Positions 53,986 to 62,852 of a stretch of 64,000 nucleotides of DNA are shown piece by piece. Position 1 is the first letter of the stretch. Each line of letters begins with the position of its first letter. This DNA comes from Marinoscillum luteum (GTDB lineage Bacteria; Bacteroidota; Bacteroidia; Cytophagales; Cyclobacteriaceae). Location: assembly GCF_044005705.1 (NCBI RefSeq), contig NZ_JBIPKE010000013.1, positions 62,001 through 126,000 on the forward strand, in the 5' to 3' direction. A program made the translations under genes and the position numbers. The notes under the pieces are model-generated. The model was not told where the DNA came from and did not search any database. It was given only the letters and a program-made list of their open reading frames with translations.

Positions 53986-55128
53986 ATGAGCATGACAGAT
54001 ATGGGTGTGATTGGCACCTCTAAAAAAGCCGATGAACGCAGGGTACCGATCCACCCGGAACATTTACTACGGTTACCGGAGGAAGTAAGAAAGCACCTCA
54101 TCTTTGAGAAAGGTTATGGAGAGTCGTTTGGTATAGATGATCAGGAGATGGCGTCTCTTTCCGGAGGGCTCGCTTCCAGAAAGGAGCTACTAGGCGAAAT
54201 AGGCAATGTGATAATTGCCAAGCCTGTGATCTCCGATTTGCAGGAACTACGTGAAGGAGGCGTGATATGGGGATACCCGCATTGTGCACAGCAAAGCGCC
54301 ATTACCCAGTGTGCCATCGATCGTAAGTTGACCCTGATTGCTTTCGAGGATATGTTTGTATGGTCGCCGGCAGGCCTGCAGGGGCGGCATACATTTTATA
54401 AAAACAATGAAATGGCCGGCTACTGTGCGGTGATCCATGCCTTGCAGCTAAAAGGGATCGACGGACATTACGGGAATCAGCGGAAAGTGATCATTTTTAG
54501 CTTTGGGGCAGTAAGCCGTGGAGCCATCTATGCACTGAAGGCGCATGGCTTTAGGGACATCACCATCTGTATTCAGCGGCCTGACCATGAGGTGCGCGAG
54601 GAAATTCTGGATGTGAACTACACACGGATCAGGAAGGGGCGTGCAGGTGAGCCGCGCATGTTACTGGTGGAGCACGACGGCTCTGAACGGCCTTTGTCGG
54701 AGCTGATCCACGAATCAGATATCATCATCAATGGCACCTATCAGGACACCAATGACCCGATCGATTTTATCATTGAAGAGGAGCAATCGATATTGAAGAA
54801 AGGGTGCCTGATCATAGACGTGAGCTGCGACGAGGGGATGGGCTTTTACTTTGCCAAACCTACCACTTTCAAAGAGCCGATGTTTGCAGTGGGTAGTGCG
54901 GATTACTATGCTGTAGACCATACTCCCAGCTATTTGTGGGAGAGTGCATCCAGGTCCATCTCTGCTGCGCTCATCGTTCACCTCCCCACGGTGTTGAGCG
55001 GACCGGCTGCCTGGAAAGCCAATGAAACCATTCATCAGGCCATTAATATTGATCAGGGGGTGATCCAAAAAGATTCCCTTCTCAGGTTTCAAAACCGGGC
55101 GCTTCCATATCCACATTTGATGGGTTGA
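53986..55128 (+). CDS. N5-(carboxyethyl)ornithine synthase-like / alanine dehydrogenase-fold protein
   Basis: A 380-residue cytosolic protein of the alanine-dehydrogenase/PNT fold, most like N5-(carboxyethyl)ornithine synthase. Seen: an N-terminal MGVIGTSKKADERRVPIHP (about 6-24), SKxxADERRxP being the typical start; the NAD(P) region FSFGAVSRGAIYALKAHGF (about 167-185); and IIDVSCDEGMGF (about 276-287) after it. Such enzymes link pyruvate to the amino group of a basic amino acid. The Lactococcus enzyme is shorter (about 313). The frame runs upstream to 53896, but ATG 53986 gives the family N-terminus. It is flanked on both sides by repeat-rich gene-free DNA, which suggests a separately acquired gene. 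The exact amino acid is unknown. Confidence 0.75.
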   Translation: MSMTDMGVIGTSKKADERRVPIHPEHLLRLPEEVRKHLIFEKGYGESFGIDDQEMASLSGGLASRKELLGEIGNVIIAKPVISDLQELREGGVIWGYPHCAQQSAITQCAIDRKLTLIAFEDMFVWSPAGLQGRHTFYKNNEMAGYCAVIHALQLKGIDGHYGNQRKVIIFSFGAVSRGAIYALKAHGFRDITICIQRPDHEVREEILDVNYTRIRKGRAGEPRMLLVEHDGSERPLSELIHESDIIINGTYQDTNDPIDFIIEEEQSILKKGCLIIDVSCDEGMGFYFAKPTTFKEPMFAVGSADYYAVDHTPSYLWESASRSISAALIVHLPTVLSGPAAWKANETIHQAINIDQGVIQKDSLLRFQNRALPYPHLMG

Positions 55129-55574
55129 AAGATGATTCGTGTTTTTTTACGTCAGGCATTATCCGTCGGTGGATCGTAGGAGCGTTTTCGGTTTTTCCTG
55201 ATGGCAATAGCGAGTCACATGGCTTTGTTTTACCCTTCGACGGAGCTCAGGCTGACAAGCCAAAGCATGCCGACTTCCCGATTGATCATGGGAGCAGGCT
55301 TTCGCAAACTACCGAGTTGATTGTCATCCTAGGTAGGTAGTTGCAAACTGCCGTGTCGAAGGATGGTAAGATAGGTACAAACGACATATAGGAGGGCTAT
55401 CGGAGGATTGCTTCGTCTCCGATTACCATCGGGATACTCGCAATCACGATACTGAGTCATTCCTATCCGGATCGTCATTGCCGGGCAGGTGGGAATCATA
55501 TTAGGTTGTCACGCTACATTCAAGAGGCAAGTTTCATCTTGTTTGTGGGTGGGAAACACCGGCAGGGACAAAGC
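55129..55574. other. Gene-free stretch with decayed intergenic repeats
   Basis: No credible gene in these 446 bases; the open frame at 55125-55340 lacks any family-like segment. It holds CCTTCGACGGAGCTCAGGC (near 55234), the inverse-type TGTCGAAGGA (near 55352) and CGTCATTGCCGGGCAGG followed by TGGGAATC (near 55473-55496). These resemble the short 'ccttcgac...gctcagg' and 'gtcattgc...gaatc' intergenic repeats seen across Bacteroidota and other bacteria, here degenerate. Together with 53537-53985 they frame the CEOS-like gene. Confidence 0.5.
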
Positions 55575-57506
55575 TTAGTCTTGATTGTGATGGCTTATCG
55601 CTAAGTCGTTATCAATCTTGAGGAGAACTAAAACTAAAATTCTCAGAAGAATAAAGTACTCTTGCTCATGTTCCTGTTCAGAAGAGCCATTGGTTCCATG
55701 TAAATATTTATTTCTGAGATCTAAACCATTGGAGAACTGCCTTTTATTGAGGTGAAAATTTAAATATTCTATTTCCTGCTTAGAAAACAGGGTGTCCTCT
55801 GAATGAAGCATTTCGGCCTTCAGCATTTCATCTATTTTTTGGCGAACGACCCAAGGAGCATGCCAATAGTTAATAACTCCATTTTCATGTAACTCTTTCA
55901 TTAAAAGTATGAAGACTTCATCTTTAAATTTCACAAAACCACCACCATTAAAAAACAGATGTCCTTCATCAACCAAATATTTAACAACCTTCCTTGGATA
56001 ACCTTCAAACATCTCTAAAGTCACATTCTCATTTTTGAGTAGGTCATGCAAATTGTGATATTTATTATTTATGGATTCTATGTAATAGGTGGAACTCTGA
56101 TCTGAAAAGAAGTGAAAAATCAAGTTCAGGGTGGCGTGATTGTCAGTGTAGATATACTTTTTATGATTTAAGCTTGAAACTTGACTCAACCTGAGTGGTT
56201 CAGAACTAATCTTTAGAAGATCAAAATCAATTTCACCTTCGTCAACATAAGCCTGATATTGTTTTATCAAGAACTCAAATTCGGGTGCTAAAACCCTTAT
56301 TTTCTCCAGAAATGAAGAGTTCATTGAAGGAAAGTTGAATTGTAGAACTTCTAAATTAAATAGCCCGTTTAGCACTTCAGTGATGAATGATTGTATCACT
56401 TTTTCTATGGACTTATTCCTCCGGGTTAAGTAATGATGGAACATTTTGATTTGTAGCTGGGATAACTGATCCTTTTGTTCAAAAGCAATTCCTGTGCTGT
56501 ACTCATTCTTGGACTTGACGAATAGTCTTTCCATGACACTCATTTCAGATGGCTTATTTACCAAAGTGATTAAACCACTAGTGTCTGTAAAATGAAAGAG
56601 CATATCAAATACTCTGAAGAGGTCGACATCACTTATAAGGCTGTCTAGGGTTTTTCGACCATATGTAGCATTCAGGGTATTGGCTCTATGGTCATATCTT
56701 GCAGGTTCTTCTTGCTCTTCACTTATGACCACTTGTACGCCAAAACTTAAAGGAGACCCTTCTTTCAAAATTTGATCGTTGATTTCCTGAGATCTATTCT
56801 TGGCTTTTAGTTTGAGTTTATTCGATAGTTTAAGCTCCTGAGATGTCGATCTCTCTGCAAGTCTTATGAAGTTCAAATTAGCGCTATCCCTTTTGATATA
56901 TTCTGAAATTATCTCATGCTTGTCTTGAATACTTAAGCTTTTTGGGAAGTAGAGTGTAGGGACATTTGAAGTATTATCTTGTTCATAGTTAGAAAGCAGC
57001 AATTCAGCGGATTTTGAAAAGCCTTTTAGGAAAATTGTTATTTCATGTGAAAATTGATTTACAATTTTTTGATAAGCAAGAATGATCCTAATTTGATGAG
57101 GGTTCTCCTTTAACACGTCTGAGAAAATCAATTTATGGATATTCTTATATAGACCAAGATTATTGAAAAGCTCCCAAAAAGACTTTTGGTAGATATAATC
57201 CAAGGATGAAACCTTTAGTAAAAGGTTTCTATCATTTATCGAGTTGAACTCCCATACAATTTCCTCCCAAGTCTCCTTGATTGTTGCCCGAAAATGACTT
57301 CTGGTTTCTTCGTTCCAAGAAGATAGAAACATGTCATTATCGAAGTAAAGTTTTATGTTGTATATCTCTAGGTAGTCATTAATATCTGAGAGTTGGGAAA
57401 GCTTTATGTTCTTTAGAACACGTTCAGCATTTCTTAAGTTATATTCAGATGACATGTCTTGTTCAGAGAAGAAGACGATCCGCCGAAATTCTCTTAAATC
57501 TTCCAT
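55575..57506 (-). CDS. AT-rich orphan protein with HEPN-like R-x4-H motif
   Basis: I do not recognise this 643-residue protein as a whole. Seen: no signal or membrane segment; a long mostly helical chain; and at the C-terminus GLDLRNKYLHG, with R598 and H603 giving the R-x4-H signature of HEPN nucleases, followed by a hydrophobic helix (YFILLRILVLVLLKIDND). HEPN domains at such places are typical of RNA-cutting abortive-infection and toxin proteins. The gene is markedly AT-rich: two sampled lines (56101-56160, 57001-57060) count 22 and 16 G+C of 60, against 40 of 60 at 58801-58860 in its neighbour. It stands alone on this strand, with repeat-rich DNA downstream, consistent with transfer. The role in defence is inference. 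Confidence 0.7.
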   Translation of the reverse strand: MEDLREFRRIVFFSEQDMSSEYNLRNAERVLKNIKLSQLSDINDYLEIYNIKLYFDNDMFLSSWNEETRSHFRATIKETWEEIVWEFNSINDRNLLLKVSSLDYIYQKSFWELFNNLGLYKNIHKLIFSDVLKENPHQIRIILAYQKIVNQFSHEITIFLKGFSKSAELLLSNYEQDNTSNVPTLYFPKSLSIQDKHEIISEYIKRDSANLNFIRLAERSTSQELKLSNKLKLKAKNRSQEINDQILKEGSPLSFGVQVVISEEQEEPARYDHRANTLNATYGRKTLDSLISDVDLFRVFDMLFHFTDTSGLITLVNKPSEMSVMERLFVKSKNEYSTGIAFEQKDQLSQLQIKMFHHYLTRRNKSIEKVIQSFITEVLNGLFNLEVLQFNFPSMNSSFLEKIRVLAPEFEFLIKQYQAYVDEGEIDFDLLKISSEPLRLSQVSSLNHKKYIYTDNHATLNLIFHFFSDQSSTYYIESINNKYHNLHDLLKNENVTLEMFEGYPRKVVKYLVDEGHLFFNGGGFVKFKDEVFILLMKELHENGVINYWHAPWVVRQKIDEMLKAEMLHSEDTLFSKQEIEYLNFHLNKRQFSNGLDLRNKYLHGTNGSSEQEHEQEYFILLRILVLVLLKIDNDLAISHHNQD

Positions 57507-57624
57507 TTTAATATCAAGGACATGCGAATTCGTGAAATAACTCCTCTTACCCGCATTTAGGATGCCTCAAACTAACACATTAACCATTACAAGTCAAGCA
57601 TTATTTTCAGCGACCCCACAAAGC

Positions 57625-57650
57625 AAAAAAACCGTCGGCAGACGGTTTTT
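57625..57650 (-). terminator. Terminator after the MacB/FtsX-type permease
   Basis: On the minus strand aaaaaccgtc (57650-57641), loop tgcc, gacggttttttt, i.e. a 9-10-pair stem with a seven-T tract (57625-57631 on plus are A). It lies 23 bases after the permease stop at 57673. Confidence 0.88.
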
Positions 57651-57672
57651 AAAGTTAAGGATATCGGGTAGA

Positions 57673-60102
57673 CTACTCCTGCCTCAGGCTGTCTATCGGG
57701 TTGCTCAGGGAGGCTTTGATGGTCTGAAAGCTGATGGCCAGGCTCCCGATCACTACCACCACCAGGGTGGAGAACACAAAAACCCAGGGCGTGATGGTCA
57801 GCCGGTCGGCAAAGTTTTGCAGCCAGTAGTTAATGGCAAAATAGGCAACCGGCCACGAGATGAGCGTAGAGATCACGATCAGCTTTACAAACTCACTGGA
57901 AAGGAGGGTCACCAGGGTGGTGGTGCCAGCACCCAGCACCTTGCGGATGCCTATTTCCTTTTTGCGAATGGACGTGGTGTAGGTGATCAGGCCTATGAGC
58001 CCAAGACAGGCGATACAGATGGACAGTCCCGCAAATACCAGAAATACCCGTCCGGTGGTAGACTCTGATTTGTACAGGTCGGCATAGTCGTCATCAAAAA
58101 AGAAATACTGAAAGGGCTTGTTGTAAGAGTACTTAAACCAGGTCTCTTCCATGTAGGCGAGGGTCTCGCGGATGTTTTGGGTGTTGCTTACTTTCACCAG
58201 CATAAAACCTTCCCAGTTGCCATGCATCAGGCGCAGCATGGTAGGCTCTATGGGCCGGTGCAGCGACTGGATGTTGTAGTCTTTCACCACTCCGATGATG
58301 GGCATACGCCGGATGGTTCCATCCCGGTCTTTATCAATAAAACTTTTCCCTACGGCTTCCTCCACGCTATAGCCCAGGGTACGCGCAGCGGTCTCGTTGA
58401 TCACCACGGCCGTAGAGTCAGAAGCATACTGTCGGGAGAGCAGGCGCCCTGCCACCAGTTCCAGACCCATCAGTTCTGCATACCCAAAGCTTACGGAGTT
58501 TTCCATCAGCAGGTAAGGGGAGTCCGGACTGTCTTCGGTCATATGGGCGTTGTTGTTGTAGCGGTCTTTGCCGGGGAGTGAGGTGGCATTGGCTACCGCC
58601 AAAATGTTAGGGTTTTTGAGGAGTTCGGTTTTGCAGGTTTCCAGGTTTTGGCGCAGTACATCTGGCCTTCTGATCACCAGGGTTTGCTCTTTGTCAAAGC
58701 CCAGGTTTTTGTTCAGCATAAAATCAATCTGACGGTAGACGACCATGGTGCCAATGATGATCACAATGGACGCTGTGAATTGAATGACCACCAGCAGGTT
58801 TCGCAGCCAGCCGGTTTTGGCCCCAGCTTTCACCCGGCCTTTGAGCACCTCAGCCGGACGAAAGCCCGCCAGCACAAAGGCCGGATAAAAGCCTGCCATC
58901 ACACCTATGATAATGGCTAGTCCTAACAAGATGAAAATGCTCAGGTAGCTGGAGGTGAGGCTAATCGCCAGTTCTTTGTTGATGAGGTTTTCAAACTGCC
59001 CGGTGAGCAGTGCTACCAGGAGTGCGGCGATCAGGGTGGCAGCTATGGCGATAAGGATCGACTCAAAAATGAACTGATAGATGAGTGCTTGTCGGTCTGA
59101 ACCCATGACCTTTCGGATGCCCACTTCCTTGGACCGGGCAGCGGACTGTGCCGTAGCCAGGTTCACGAAGTTGATAATGGCGATGAAGAGCAGAATAAAG
59201 GCAATGAGGGTGTAGATATAAATGTAGGAGATGTGACTGTTGACTTCTAACTCATCTTCCACATTGGAGCGAAGATGAATGTCTGTAATGGGCATCAGGT
59301 AATAACCAAAAGAATTACCGGCACTCTCCCAGGCTTCCATGGTAGTACCCAGGTACTGTGCAATCTGTGGACCCACGTATTTTTTGACCACCTCATCCAG
59401 TTTGCCTTCAAAGGCTTTATGGTCTGCATTTTCATTCAGTACGATGTAGGTGTACTCATTGTGACTCACCCAATGGTTGTTGTCCCATACTTTGTAAGTG
59501 CTTCGGGAGCCCAGCATGTCAAACTTAATGTGTGAATTGTCCGGTACATCGGCCATCACACCAGTCACTTCATAGAAGATCGTGTCTTGCTCTACGGTGA
59601 TCCTTTTGCCCAGGGCGGGTTCGTTGCCAAAGTATTTTTTGGCGAAGGTCTCTGTCAGCACCATAGATCGGGGCTTTACCAGGGCCGTTTTTGGGTCCCC
59701 TTCGATTAGTGGGAAGTCAAACACATCAAAGAAAGAGGAGTCGGCAAAGAGCACCCCATCTTCATTGAATTTCTTATTGCCCTGACCAATGAACCAGGCT
59801 CCGCTCTCCTTCACCTGGGTTACTATGGAAACTTCTGGATAGTCTTGCAGGAGGGCCTGCGCCATAGGTGATGCCGTGACGGCCATGTTCAGGTTTTGGC
59901 CCATCATCTGTCCGCGCACCTGCACCCGGTAGGTGTTTTCATGCTGCGGATGAAAACGGTCGTAGCTCAGCTCATTGATGATGTAGAGGGAGATGAAGAT
60001 AAAGCTGGTAATGCCAATGGCCAGCCCACCCATGTTGAGGATAAAGTAGCTCTTGTGTTTGAGGAGGTTTCTGAGCGCAGTGATGTAATAGTTTCGTAGC
60101 AT
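57673..60102 (-). CDS. MacB/FtsX-type ABC transporter permease
   Basis: An 809-residue inner-membrane protein with the double MacB_PCD-FtsX layout. Seen: an N-terminal helix (YFILNMGGLAIGITSFIFISLYIINELSY, about 19-47), a large periplasmic domain (about 50-280), a first FtsX set with ARSKEVGIRKVMGS (about 324-337), a second periplasmic domain, and a last FtsX set with IRKKEIGIRKVLGAG (about 690-704). It belongs to the efflux or antimicrobial-peptide-type exporters rather than importers. No ATPase gene is adjacent in the window, so its partner lies elsewhere, which is usual in Bacteroidota. A clear terminator follows. Substrate unknown. Confidence 0.92.
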   Translation of the reverse strand: MLRNYYITALRNLLKHKSYFILNMGGLAIGITSFIFISLYIINELSYDRFHPQHENTYRVQVRGQMMGQNLNMAVTASPMAQALLQDYPEVSIVTQVKESGAWFIGQGNKKFNEDGVLFADSSFFDVFDFPLIEGDPKTALVKPRSMVLTETFAKKYFGNEPALGKRITVEQDTIFYEVTGVMADVPDNSHIKFDMLGSRSTYKVWDNNHWVSHNEYTYIVLNENADHKAFEGKLDEVVKKYVGPQIAQYLGTTMEAWESAGNSFGYYLMPITDIHLRSNVEDELEVNSHISYIYIYTLIAFILLFIAIINFVNLATAQSAARSKEVGIRKVMGSDRQALIYQFIFESILIAIAATLIAALLVALLTGQFENLINKELAISLTSSYLSIFILLGLAIIIGVMAGFYPAFVLAGFRPAEVLKGRVKAGAKTGWLRNLLVVIQFTASIVIIIGTMVVYRQIDFMLNKNLGFDKEQTLVIRRPDVLRQNLETCKTELLKNPNILAVANATSLPGKDRYNNNAHMTEDSPDSPYLLMENSVSFGYAELMGLELVAGRLLSRQYASDSTAVVINETAARTLGYSVEEAVGKSFIDKDRDGTIRRMPIIGVVKDYNIQSLHRPIEPTMLRLMHGNWEGFMLVKVSNTQNIRETLAYMEETWFKYSYNKPFQYFFFDDDYADLYKSESTTGRVFLVFAGLSICIACLGLIGLITYTTSIRKKEIGIRKVLGAGTTTLVTLLSSEFVKLIVISTLISWPVAYFAINYWLQNFADRLTITPWVFVFSTLVVVVIGSLAISFQTIKASLSNPIDSLRQE

Positions 60103-60223
60103 GGTGAGCCTGGTAGTTAGATTGGTTTCTAATTGGGATACTTAGTAGATGCTTTTTCTGGCGAAAAGTTGCATCCACGCTCGGTTTTTTTACGCTACTA
60201 CAGAAAGCAGGTGACCGCTGGTA

Positions 60224-61141
60224 CTATTTCATCAGTTGATCTTGCACTGCTTTCCAGGTGATCAGTTGGATGTTTTCTTCTTTCAGGATGGTTTTGCAAG
60301 CGTCGCTGGTAAAAAAGTCAAAGTCTTGCTGGCGCCAATCGGATCCCCAGTTGGTATGATCCACGGTGATGGCCTGCATCTCGGCATCATCATAGGCCGT
60401 GTGGACGAGGATCTCGTTCAGTCCGGGAGCGAGCCCCCGCAACACCGTAGTATAGTATTCTGCCAGACTTTTTTCATAGTCTTCGGGCCCGGCACCATAG
60501 AGTTTGTCCAGTGATATCATTTCGGGAAAGTCAAGCTCCGGGTAGCGTGCTTTCAGTTCCTTCACATCCACCCCGATCGGGAGCTTATATTCCTGACTGA
60601 TTTTTAAAAGAACCTGCACGAAATCTGCACGGCGGTAGGCCGTCATCATGTGTGCGTCTATGTGGGTGGGCGTGATGCCAGATGCGATAGCCCGGTCTAT
60701 TTGAGTCCTCATTTCCTGCTCCATTTCCTGGATGTCAGCATTTTCGGCGACCCATTGTCCATTGTCAGGGAAGAAGCCGCTTTTTTTAAGCAAGGAAGCG
60801 ACTTGCGAAGGATCACTCACGGCACCCCATTTGTAGTGTTTCCATTCGCTGTTGAGACACAGGTGAATACCAAAGTCTGCATCAGAATGGGACTGAGCAT
60901 AGGCTGCTACTTCTGAAAACCATGGCGCGGGCACCAAAATGCTTGCGGAGGTGACCATTCCTTTTTCAATGGCTTCAAAGGAGGCCATGTTTTCAGAATG
61001 GGAGACACCCAGATCGTCTGCGTGTACAATCAGTAGTTTGGTGTTTTTGTTGTACCCCAACCGCTCCTGGATGGTCTGGGCTTCAGTGCATTGCAGGTGG
61101 ATGCCCACCAGCAGGAGACTGATCAAAAATGTGTTTTTCAT
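60224..61141 (-). CDS. ChbG/YdjC-like carbohydrate deacetylase
   Basis: A 305-residue exported protein of the YdjC (ChbG/HpnK) family. Seen: a signal peptide (about 1-21), the metal-site motif LIVHADDLGVSHSEN (about 37-51, paired Asp), FGIHLCLNSEW (about 94-104), and ITPTHIDAHMM (about 156-166, second His pair). The family removes acetyl groups from N-acetylated sugars with a metal ion. Members with a signal peptide should work in the periplasm; the sugar is unknown. It starts 3 bases after the stop of the serine-hydrolase gene, so they form one operon. Confidence 0.88.
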   Translation of the reverse strand: MKNTFLISLLLVGIHLQCTEAQTIQERLGYNKNTKLLIVHADDLGVSHSENMASFEAIEKGMVTSASILVPAPWFSEVAAYAQSHSDADFGIHLCLNSEWKHYKWGAVSDPSQVASLLKKSGFFPDNGQWVAENADIQEMEQEMRTQIDRAIASGITPTHIDAHMMTAYRRADFVQVLLKISQEYKLPIGVDVKELKARYPELDFPEMISLDKLYGAGPEDYEKSLAEYYTTVLRGLAPGLNEILVHTAYDDAEMQAITVDHTNWGSDWRQQDFDFFTSDACKTILKEENIQLITWKAVQDQLMK

Positions 61142-61144
61142 GGC

Positions 61145-62713
61145 TTATAGCGTTTCTTGTTGTTGTTGTATTACACCGGTGATGGGTGTTCGGTTTTCTG
61201 AGCTGTCCTGTCGCCCTGCGGCCACACTCCCCAGAAAGGAGAGGGTCACTTTTCCACCCTCATCAAAGCTCAGAGTGATCTCATCCCCGTTGGCCATTTC
61301 CAGGTATCGGACATTGATCACCATGGTTTTGCTGTCTTTCCAGCCCAGAGTGCCGGCTGTGACAGACCTGATGGGTTGCTGATCCGGGCGCTCAAAGAGG
61401 TTGTACCTGTCTAACGCACTCGATCGCCATTCATTTACCCCCAGGATCATGGTGCTTTGGCCGTAGGGCCGGTAGATATCCATAGAGACGTCATTCACAC
61501 CAAAAGTGAAAGCCAGCGATTCAATGTCAAATTCATTGGGTTCAAGTGCGATCACTTTTCCCTGAAGCAGGCTTGTCATGGGGGAGGAGGTGGCGTAAGC
61601 GGGCACCGGTAGGGAGAGTGCTTTCATTTTTGACTGGAGGGCATTCCAGGCCTCAGGATCTTCATCCAGTTCGTCAGGTTTCATTTCGGGAAGGAGGTAT
61701 TTCCAGATCAGGGTCATGCATGCTTGCATATCAAAGGTTTCGCTGGTGATGGCTACCACGGCATCTTGTTCTGGCATCACAATGCAGTATTGGCCAAAGG
61801 CACCATCTCCGCGATAGAGCCCGGCAGGTTTGCATCGCCAAAACTGGTAGCCATAGCCCTGTGACCAGTCGTTATCCCCCTCCTGAGAAGTTACTTGCTT
61901 GCTGGTGGCTTCTTCCACCCAGTCTGCCGACAACAGCTGCTCACCTTTCCATTCACCCTTGTTCAGGTATAGGAGCCCCAGTTTGGCAATGTCTTCTGTT
62001 TTTACGCGGAGGCCATATCCACCCACGTTCACTCCTTTTGGATCCAACTCCCAGTCCATGCCGGTGATACCCAGTGGCTCAAACAAACGTGGAGTCAGGT
62101 AGGCCTGCACTGTCAGCCCTGTTTTCTGCTGAATAATATTGGAGAGCATATAGGTGGCTCCGGTGTTGTAAAAAAAATGAGTGCCCGGTTCGTGAGTGAG
62201 AGGCTGAGCCAAAAAGGCCTTCGGCCAGTTACCGGTGGAGTCGTTTCGCATGGTATTCAGCGTACCTTCAGAGTGGCCGGTGTTCATGGTTAGCAGGTTG
62301 TTGATGGTCATGGATGCCAGGCGGTCAGACACCTCGGCTGGTAAGTCATTGGGGAAGAAGGAAATCACCGGATCGTTTACCGTTAGCAGGCCTTCCTGCA
62401 CGGCAAAGCCAATGGCTGTAGAGGTAAAACTTTTACTCAATGAATAGAGTGAATGCTTCAGCTCTTCCCGATAAGGGTTCCACCAACCTTCTGCTACCAC
62501 TTGCCCATGTCGAATGATCATGATGCTGTGGAAACCCAGATTACTCAGATTCATCGAATCTATTAAGGTACTAATGGCCAGAGAAGAGATGCCCTCAGCC
62601 TCGGGAGTGCTCCTGGGTAGATCATTAGGTGAAGCATTCTCTGCTACTTTTTGATCATTGCAGCTGGTGAAGATTATCAGGAGAATGAAAAGAGGGGCAA
62701 AGTGTTTTCGCAT
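61145..62713 (-). CDS. Class C beta-lactamase-like serine hydrolase lipoprotein
   Basis: A 522-residue lipoprotein with a class C beta-lactamase/DD-peptidase-like domain. Seen: lipobox at Cys18 (IIFTSC), the SxxK motif S91-L-S-K94 (LYSLSKSFTST), a YxN-type HFFYNTGATYML, and a C-terminal beta domain (about 380-510) of unknown kind. The natural substrate could be an ester, amide or D-amino-acid peptide; beta-lactam resistance should not be assumed. ATG 62713 was chosen over 62761 because it starts the signal peptide. The C-terminal extension resembles others linked to carbohydrate genes. Confidence 0.88.
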   Translation of the reverse strand: MRKHFAPLFILLIIFTSCNDQKVAENASPNDLPRSTPEAEGISSLAISTLIDSMNLSNLGFHSIMIIRHGQVVAEGWWNPYREELKHSLYSLSKSFTSTAIGFAVQEGLLTVNDPVISFFPNDLPAEVSDRLASMTINNLLTMNTGHSEGTLNTMRNDSTGNWPKAFLAQPLTHEPGTHFFYNTGATYMLSNIIQQKTGLTVQAYLTPRLFEPLGITGMDWELDPKGVNVGGYGLRVKTEDIAKLGLLYLNKGEWKGEQLLSADWVEEATSKQVTSQEGDNDWSQGYGYQFWRCKPAGLYRGDGAFGQYCIVMPEQDAVVAITSETFDMQACMTLIWKYLLPEMKPDELDEDPEAWNALQSKMKALSLPVPAYATSSPMTSLLQGKVIALEPNEFDIESLAFTFGVNDVSMDIYRPYGQSTMILGVNEWRSSALDRYNLFERPDQQPIRSVTAGTLGWKDSKTMVINVRYLEMANGDEITLSFDEGGKVTLSFLGSVAAGRQDSSENRTPITGVIQQQQETL

Positions 62714-62852
62714 GGATTGAATGTTGGTTGGAGTCAGAAAAACCGGTTTTGAAAAAGTCACCAGAAGTTAGGGAAAAAAATCCTTTGAGTGGCAACGGGT
62801 TTAGGAATCGACGGGTATTGTTTACCTTTCCTGAAGGACCAACCTAAAAACA

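Noticed and set aside
55125..55340. 71-residue frame overlapping the end of the CEOS-like gene
   Set aside because: It runs through a degenerate intergenic repeat and shows no protein-like pattern.
61145..62713. Beta-lactamase resistance gene
   Set aside because: The SxxK and YxN motifs place it in the broad class C-like hydrolase family; the long lipoprotein with extra C-terminal domain and sugar-type neighbours argue against a dedicated beta-lactamase.
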